A stretch of DNA of 9,593 nt, from positions 1 to 9,593 of the forward strand of contig PMLF01000319.1 of assembly GCA_003158755.1 (NCBI GenBank), in the 5' to 3' direction. The DNA comes from Elusimicrobiota bacterium (GTDB taxonomy: Bacteria > Elusimicrobiota > Elusimicrobia > FEN-1173). The notes beneath the pieces were generated by a model. That model worked only from the letters and a program-made list of their open reading frames with translations. It searched no databases and was not told where the DNA came from. Of the stretch, positions 1 to 6,100 are shown piece after piece. The position numbers and the translations under genes are program-made. Numbering within the stretch: the first letter of the stretch is position 1; every line of letters starts with the position of its first letter.

Positions 1-1592
1 TTGGCCTGGGCTTCGATGGCCTTGTCATACTCCCCCATCCGCGCCAGGGAGGCGGCCACGCCCAAGAGGACGTTGGGGAGGAGGGGCGTCCGGGGATAGT
101 TTTTGGCGACCATCTCATACAGCTGCCGGGACATTTCGAACTGGCCCATGTTGTAATAAGACTCCGCCACCCAATAATAGGTCTCGGCCTGCCACCGGCT
201 GGGGCTGGAGGGGGAGTTCTTCAAGACTTGGTAAACGAGGGTGATCACCTCGGCGTACCGTTTCTGCTGCACCAGGGCCAGGGTCATGAGGAACAGGCTC
301 TTTTCGTAATAAAGGGTTTTGGGGTATCGGTCCAGGACGGATTGGTAGGTGGCGATGGCGTCGTCCTGCTTGTTCATCTTCTGCTGGGACAACCCCTTGA
401 GGATCAGGGCCTTGGCGTGGAGTTCCCCCCACTCGATGTCCTTCACGAACTTGTCCGCCTTGGTGACGGCGGCGTCGTATTGCCCCTGAGCGGCCAGGGA
501 CCAGATCACTTTGTATTGGGCGTCCATGGAATACTCTTCCACGTCCAACAAGCCACTGAACCCGGTGATGGCTTTCCCCAACTCGTTCTGCCTCAGGAAA
601 ATTTCCGCCAGGAGATACTGGCTCGCGGGACCGGACAAGGTCGCGGGGAACTCCTGGACGAGTTGGCTCCAGTTGTGCCCCGCCTGGTCCAAAAGCCCGT
701 TCTGGAAGTTAACGCAACCCATGCGGAAGAGGGCGATCGGCCGCAGGGGGCTTTTGAGCTCTTCGGTGAAAACCTTTTTAAACGCGTCGTAGGCCAGAGG
801 GTATTCCTGGGACTGGAAATACGCTTCGCCCATTTGATACAGGGCCTTGTCCGTCCACTCTTTGTCCGTGTCTTTATCCAGCGCTTCCTTGAAAAGCTGG
901 GAGGCGGCGATGACCCGGTTCAACAGCCTCTGGCACACGCCCCGATAATACAAGCAGGAGGATTCCCCCGGGGCGCGCGAGAACAACTCCAAGGCGTCTT
1001 GGTACCGGCCTTGCTCCATGTAGATCAGGCCCAGGGGCACGGTGGCCTTCGGGAGGTTTTCATACCCCGAGTAGGACTGCAAAAGCTTCAGGAGCGCCGC
1101 CTCCGCCTTGTCGTGTTCCCCCCGCGCCAAATAGCAATACGCCGTCCCCAAGAGCGCCTCCGCCCGAAGAGAACTGTTCGGCGACTTGATGACCGCCGAG
1201 AAATCGTCCAGGGCGTTCAAATATTTTTTCAAGTTGAAGTGGCACTCGCCCAGCCGATACCGGGCGCTGACGGACAGGTTGGCGTCGGCCCCCTTGGCGG
1301 AGCCGACCACGTCCTGGAACTCCCCCGCCGCCTCGGGGAAGCGGTCCTGGACGAAGTAGGACTCCGCCCGGATGTACCGAACGGCGGCGGCTTTCCGGTG
1401 ATGGGGAAATTGCTTGAGGAAGTTCCGGCATTCCGCGAGAGCGGACTCGTACCGCCCCGTCTGGAAAGCCCCCGAGGCCAACGTGAAGGAGGCCTCCGCC
1501 TCCGGGTCCAAAGGTTCGGACCGGAGGGAGGAAGGGGCGAGGAAAACCGCGATCAGGAGGAACGCCGAAAAGACGTATCTCTTATCATCCAT
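1..1592 (-). CDS. Secreted tetratricopeptide-repeat (TPR) protein, 3' end outside window
   Basis: The frame stays open from an ATG at 1592 to the window edge: 530 complete codons are visible and the C-terminus is missing. The N-terminus (MDDKRYVFSAFLLIAVFLAP, then SSLRS) is a typical signal peptide, with cleavage likely near residue 25, so the protein should act in the periplasm or at the outer membrane. The rest is a near-continuous run of helical repeats of 34-40 residues, about 12 in all, with TPR signatures such as RYRLGECHFNLKKYLNALDD, ALYQMGEAYFQSQEYPLAYD, YYWVAESYYNMGQFEMSRQL and MGEYDKAIEAQA. TPRs are protein-binding scaffolds and no catalytic domain is visible. The start lies 6 bp after the stop of the PorV-like gene and in the same frame. 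The nearest SD-like stretch (AAGGGAGAA) is about 21 nt upstream of the ATG, so translational coupling is likely. By context it may assist assembly or export of the two upstream products, but that is inference. It resembles YbgF/BamD-type TPR proteins only in architecture. Confidence 0.9.
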   Translation of the reverse strand, partial: MDDKRYVFSAFLLIAVFLAPSSLRSEPLDPEAEASFTLASGAFQTGRYESALAECRNFLKQFPHHRKAAAVRYIRAESYFVQDRFPEAAGEFQDVVGSAKGADANLSVSARYRLGECHFNLKKYLNALDDFSAVIKSPNSSLRAEALLGTAYCYLARGEHDKAEAALLKLLQSYSGYENLPKATVPLGLIYMEQGRYQDALELFSRAPGESSCLYYRGVCQRLLNRVIAASQLFKEALDKDTDKEWTDKALYQMGEAYFQSQEYPLAYDAFKKVFTEELKSPLRPIALFRMGCVNFQNGLLDQAGHNWSQLVQEFPATLSGPASQYLLAEIFLRQNELGKAITGFSGLLDVEEYSMDAQYKVIWSLAAQGQYDAAVTKADKFVKDIEWGELHAKALILKGLSQQKMNKQDDAIATYQSVLDRYPKTLYYEKSLFLMTLALVQQKRYAEVITLVYQVLKNSPSSPSRWQAETYYWVAESYYNMGQFEMSRQLYEMVAKNYPRTPLLPNVLLGVAASLARMGEYDKAIEAQA

Positions 1593-1598
1593 GGAGAG

Positions 1599-3152
1599 TC
1601 ACTGAGGGGGGGGTTCTCCCTTGGAAGAATTATCCTGGTTCGAACCGGGGGCCTGATTCGCCGCCCCGGCGTCGCCCTTCGGTTTTCCATCGTCCCCGGC
1701 GCCGGACGGGGGAACGACCTTCGCCGGAGGAACCGGCGCGGTGGACGGCGCCCCGTTCAACTGCATGTCCACGTTGGGCGCGTTTTCGGACTTGTAATCC
1801 AGACGGAATCGGCCCTTTTCCACCCAGGACTTGTCGTTCTTATAAACCACTTTGAAAGAGAACCGGTATTTCCCGCGCTTGACGGGCTTGCCGGCGTCGT
1901 CGAGCATGTCCCACACGACGGTCTCCGGAGGCCGGGCATCGCCCTTCAACTCCCGGACGGTCTTGCCTTCCTCGTCGGAGATGACGAGGCTCCACCCTTT
2001 CATGCTGAAGCCGGGCAGGGAGGTCTTGAACTTGACCTCGTTGTACAGTCCCTCCACGTAGATCGGGTCCGTTTCCTTGGCCAGGCCTTGGATCTTCAAT
2101 CCCGCGTGATAAACGTTTCCCCATCGGTAGGTGAAGGAAATCTTGTTGTAAGCCCCAAAATCGTTGCTGTTGGAGAACGCGTAATCGACTTTCAGTATCC
2201 GGAAGTTGATGCCCACGCCCGCCGTCAACGCGTTCTGCTGGTTCCATCCGGCCCTCAAGCTTAGTATGGGATACGGATTGATTTCAAGACCCGTGGCGTA
2301 ATACATTTTTTGGGCCTCGAGCTTGTTGACGTCGAGGGTGGCGATGAATAAATCGCTCTTCGCGTGGTACGCCACCCCGAACTTCACGTCGCGCCCGAAC
2401 ACGTCGGGGTCTTCGACCAAGGTGATGCGGGGCCGGTTAATGTTGGCGACGGACAACCCCGCGCTCACGCCGTAGACGGGCCGGCTGTAGAGGGACAGGT
2501 CCAGTCCCAAAGCGTCTCCGGAGTTGGAGAACACCTGCTCCCTCAAGAACTTGGCCTTCACTCCCGCGGACCAAAGGTCGTGGAAGGCGTAGGCGTAGGA
2601 CAAGGCCGCCGCGTTCTGGGTGATGGATTGGTCGTTGAGAGTGGCCTGGTTCGCCTCGTTGCGACCCTGAAACCCGTCGGCGCTCGAAAGGAGATCGGAA
2701 GCGGACACGGCCCCCCAGGGTCCCAGAGGGAAGGCGGCGGAAAGGTAGTACAGGTTCGTGCCCAACCCGAAGGTGGCGAACATGCTGGTCAACTGGTATT
2801 CGTCGACGAAGGCCACCGCCGCCGGGTTGTAATACTCCGCGGAGGCGTCGTCCGCCAAACCGGTGAAGGCCCCTCCCATGGCGAGGGCCCGCGCGCCCGC
2901 CCCGTAGTTCAGATAGTCGCCGGCCAAGCCGAAAGTTTTCTCCGCACGGACGGAGACCGCGGCGGCAAGAAGGAGGAGGAGCGCCATAAATCGTATCCGT
3001 TCACGGGGTTCTTCCCTCCCCCGTTTACGGGGGAGGGTGTCCGGAGGACGGGAGAGGGGAATGCTTACGCTTCGGTTCGCCCTCTCCCCAACCCTCCCCC
3101 GCTCGCGGGGGAGGGAGTAAACCTCCTGAACGGTTGCCATAAATCGTCTCAT
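1599..3152 (-). CDS. PorV/PorQ-like outer-membrane beta-barrel protein with FlgD-like Ig domain and Pro-rich tail; signal peptide interrupted by an in-frame element
   Basis: The product is 517 aa from the ATG at 3152. Residues 56-70 (MALLLLLAAAVSVRA) are a signal-peptide core with cleavage before EKTFG. Residues 83-112 carry the PorV/PorQ-family hallmark (GAGARALAMGGAF, then LADDASAEYYNPAAVA), and alternating beta-strands run to about residue 346 (ISFTYRWGN), as in an outer-membrane barrel. Residues 380-455 look like a FlgD-type Ig fold (WSLVISDEEGKTVREL, VVWDMLDDAGKPVKRGKYRF), an unusual addition. Residues 456-517 are a Pro/Gly/Asn-rich tail ending GEPPPQ. PorV in Bacteroidota binds the C-terminal signal of T9SS cargo, and the upstream gene encodes such a domain. 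The start ATG overlaps that gene's TGA (ATGA), with GGTGG 4 nt upstream, showing coupling. Residues 5-55, with 12 of the 14 arginines in residues 1-55, come from the inserted element at 2995-3135 plus the duplicated target. Translation may instead begin at the duplicated ATG at 2987 (462 aa), which has only a weak SD. Family assignment is strong; the role in secretion is inferred. Confidence 0.88.
   Translation of the reverse strand: MRRFMATVQEVYSLPRERGRVGERANRSVSIPLSRPPDTLPRKRGREEPRERIRFMALLLLLAAAVSVRAEKTFGLAGDYLNYGAGARALAMGGAFTGLADDASAEYYNPAAVAFVDEYQLTSMFATFGLGTNLYYLSAAFPLGPWGAVSASDLLSSADGFQGRNEANQATLNDQSITQNAAALSYAYAFHDLWSAGVKAKFLREQVFSNSGDALGLDLSLYSRPVYGVSAGLSVANINRPRITLVEDPDVFGRDVKFGVAYHAKSDLFIATLDVNKLEAQKMYYATGLEINPYPILSLRAGWNQQNALTAGVGINFRILKVDYAFSNSNDFGAYNKISFTYRWGNVYHAGLKIQGLAKETDPIYVEGLYNEVKFKTSLPGFSMKGWSLVISDEEGKTVRELKGDARPPETVVWDMLDDAGKPVKRGKYRFSFKVVYKNDKSWVEKGRFRLDYKSENAPNVDMQLNGAPSTAPVPPAKVVPPSGAGDDGKPKGDAGAANQAPGSNQDNSSKGEPPPQ
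2983..2994. repeat. 12-bp direct repeat, low-coordinate copy (probable target-site duplication)
   Basis: GCCATAAATCGT is an exact copy of 3136-3147, offset by 153 bp; identity stops one base beyond each end. Read on the minus strand it is ACGATTTATGGC and contains the ATG at 2987-2985, so the duplication produced two copies of this potential start codon. Confidence 0.85.
2995..3135. mobile_element. 141-bp palindromic MITE-like element inserted in frame in the PorV-like gene
   Basis: The two ends are imperfect inverted repeats of about 45 bp. The left end reads ATCCGTTCACGGGGTT and the reverse complement of the right end reads AACCGTTCAGGAGGTT; both continue into CCCTCCCCCG-N4-CGGGGGAGGG. Each arm therefore holds its own hairpin with an identical 10-bp stem: 3014-3037 (loop TTTA) and 3092-3115 (loop CTCG). 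A third stem, GGGAGAGGG/CCCTCTCCC (3050-3058 with 3080-3088), closes the centre. The element is flanked by 12-bp direct repeats, as expected of target-site duplication. It encodes no transposase, so it would be a non-autonomous element or a dispersed palindromic repeat of the CCCTCCCCC-type common in bacterial intergenic DNA. It has no stop codon in the host frame and adds an Arg/Pro-rich peptide. In mRNA it would form strong hairpins between the first and second genes of the operon and could lower translation or act as a processing site. Confidence 0.85.
3136..3147. repeat. 12-bp direct repeat, high-coordinate copy (probable target-site duplication)
   Basis: GCCATAAATCGT is identical to 2983-2994 and flanks the other end of the palindromic element. 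On the minus strand it supplies codons 2-5 of the barrel gene in part, including the ATG at 3140-3138. Confidence 0.85.
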
Positions 3153-6100
3153 TTGACCACCGCTATCTTTCGTTTAAAGGTTCGCCCGTCCGCTTTGATT
3201 TTCAGGATGGCCACGTATCCGCCGTTGGCTACCGTGACGCCGTCGTTGTTGCGCCCGTCCCAGAACACCCGGATCACGCCGTCGGCGTTCGGGATCGTGC
3301 CGGACTCGCCGATCACGAAATCTTTCCCGTAAACTTTCTGTCCCATCATATTGAAAATCTCCAACGACAAATCGGAGCCGGCCGAGGCCGCGAATTCCAG
3401 GGACGTGGACTCCCGCCCCGCATGGAAGGGGTTGGGATAGTTCACCAGACCCTCCGCCGCCGTCGTGACCGCGGATACATAGACCGTGGGAGTTGTGTTG
3501 ACCGCCTCCGTGTGTTCATACACCCCCTGCGTGACGCCGTAATAGTGGATGAGGTGGGCCCCTGGACCAGGAATGGTGAAGGGCCCGGTATAAGTCCGTG
3601 TAGAACCGGAGTCCACGGCGTAAACCATCCCGTCCAGGGTGAGCCCCGGATCGTAACTGGCGGAGAGTGTGATGGGGTCTCCGGGTTTAATCCCCACCCC
3701 CTTCACCATATCCGCCGCCAACCCGCCGAAATTGATGGTGGTGGTGGGCGGTCCCATGATCCGAATGGATTGGGTCAAGGTGAAGGCGCCGGATTTCACC
3801 AACAGTTGCGCGGGTCCTGAATAATTCGTGGCCGCCGTGAACAGGATGGCGGAAGTCCCCGAAGCGTTGCTCATGATCGTCGAATAATTCAAAGACCCCG
3901 CCGCGGAGAGGGACAACGAGAGGGTCGAGGCCGTGTTGGAGATAGGGTTGTTGTAGGCGTCGTAAAAAGTGACGTTGATCTGGCGGGTGGTCCCCGCCTC
4001 CAGCGTTTTGGGAGCGTCGGAGTCCAGGCGCGTGAGCGGTCCCGGCAGCATGTTGACGATGGGGCTGTAGGTGAAATGTTTGTCGTCGAAAACTTTAAAC
4101 ATCGTCAGCCCCGCCTGGGTGTATGCTTGCTGGAATTGGACCTGCCCCGCCGTCACGTCGGTGGCGCCGAGCTGAAGGACGCCGCCCCCGGGCGAACCGG
4201 TCTCCACGCTGATCGCCTGGATGGACACATGGTTGTTGGTGTTTTTCGCCACGGTGTGGGTGTTGATGTCCTGCGCCGTGATCTGCATGGGGAACGTGTT
4301 GGGCGGCCCCACCAACGTCTGGTTGGGAACGGTTACTTGGTAGACGACGTCCACCGGCACGAAATGGATGATGGCGCGATTAACGTTATAGCCCTGCCAA
4401 CCGGCGTCGTCGTAAATCTTGAAAATCACGTCCTCGGCGGTGCGGTAAGACAGGGTGAAGTTTACGATGCCTGACGGGTCCATCCGGAACATGTTGGGCC
4501 GGGCGGAGTCCACCGGGTTGGGGTTATAGAGGTTGGCCGGGTCCAAGGGCTGGAGGTCGGGCGTCATGGGCACCACGTAAAAGTTGCCGGACTCCCCCGT
4601 CACCAACCCGAGCCGATTGACGCCGTCGAAACGGTAGAGGGCCACCGCCACGCGGAAGTCCCGGGGCGGCCCCGTATAAAATTGATCGTAGTTCATGTCC
4701 AATGTGGCCTCGTACACCTGGCCGCTGACGGGAATGACCACGGACTGGGTAAATATGTCGGGCCGGGAAACGTCCTGGGCCGTCACTTTCACCGACGGCG
4801 GCAGGTTCAAGCTCACCCCGCTGATCTGGCAGATGCCGTTGATGAACGCCGCCGTGGAAAGGCCCACCAAGGACCCGTCGTCCGCGGTCAATTTCACGAC
4901 CTTGACGTTGGGATCGCTCACGGATTGGACCAAGTTCCAGTAACGATCCACCGCCAGCACGTTGACGGTGAAGGGCTGCTTGGCGGCCTGCGTCACGAGG
5001 CCGGTGGAGTTCTTTCCGGTGTCCGACGGAACGCCCGGCGCCGCGATCTCGCCCGGCGCGAGGATTTGCACCTTGGAGTAGACCCCGGGGCCCACCACGA
5101 AGTTGGCGGAGCCCTGAACGCTGAACCCCGCGATCGTCCCCGTGCCGATGATGACCACGGACTCCGCCTTGGTGTAGCTCTCATTGAAAATCGCCTCACC
5201 CTGGCTCAAAGACACTTGCTTGATCGGATAAGTCCCCGCGGCGAGGTTCCCCCCCGCCTCGAAGTGAATGGCCACGTTGTGGTCCAGGCTCCGGATCACG
5301 TTCTGGTCGTATATGGTGTCGTAGAGCTTGAGGGAAACGCTGAAGATGTCGTCGGTGGTCGTCTGCGCCGGCGCAGTGAGGACGTATTTCAGCCCGTTGG
5401 GTTGCACGCTGATGTTTTGGGAAAAAGCGATGCGGTTGAAGGTGTCCGTCACGCGAATTTGGATGGGCTCCACGTAATCGTAGTGCTGCGTCACCGTCAC
5501 GGTGCCGTTCAACAGCGAGGCGGTGGAAATGCCGATGGGAAGGAGGGCGGCGGTTCCGTCGGGACGCAGCGCGGTCAGAAACACGTTTTGGTTGAAAGCC
5601 CCCGGGAGGCCGGTGGCGGGGTCGATCAGTTTGATTTGCATTGGGAACGTCTGCCCGACCGTGATGGTCGAAGGGACGGTGATGTCGAAGTGGGCCCCGG
5701 GCGTCACCGGGACGTCGGAGTAAGAGGATTTATTCGAGGCGGAGTCGTCGGCGGCGGTCACGCGGACCAGGGGACTCCCGGTGATCCCGCGGAGATAAAG
5801 GTTGGAGACGGTGGCGGAGCCGCTGTTCACCACCAGCCCGCTCAGGTTCAGCGCTCCGTCGGAAGACGTTAATTGGATGTCGCCCCCGGAGAAGGCGGTG
5901 TCGGTGTTGTAGTAGTTGTCGCACTCCAAAATGGTGAACGTGGTGAGAGTGTTGGCCACGATGGAGTTGGGCGACCCGTCTTTCCCGGTGGCGGAGCCGG
6001 GGCGGTAATTCTCTCCCGGCGCCAAGAGCAGCAGTTTGCCGTTCCCGGCGGTGGTGGAACCGCTGTTGATGGTCACGGTGGAAACGCTGTTGAACCCTCC

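Noticed and set aside
228..2264. Long plus-strand open frame (678 codons) antisense to the TPR and barrel genes
   Set aside because: It crosses two minus-strand genes that have clear signal peptides and family motifs. Its product is rich in Gly, Arg, Val and Leu with no recognisable domain. It is a by-product of GC-rich codon use.
2983..3147. CRISPR array or tandem repeat at the repeated GC-rich stems
   Set aside because: There are only two copies, arranged as inverted arms of one palindrome within direct repeats; there is no regular repeat-spacer pattern.
2364..3332. Plus-strand frame of 322 codons crossing the palindromic element
   Set aside because: Its PPPLAGEG-like segment is the familiar artificial translation of this type of palindromic repeat, and the rest is antisense to real genes.
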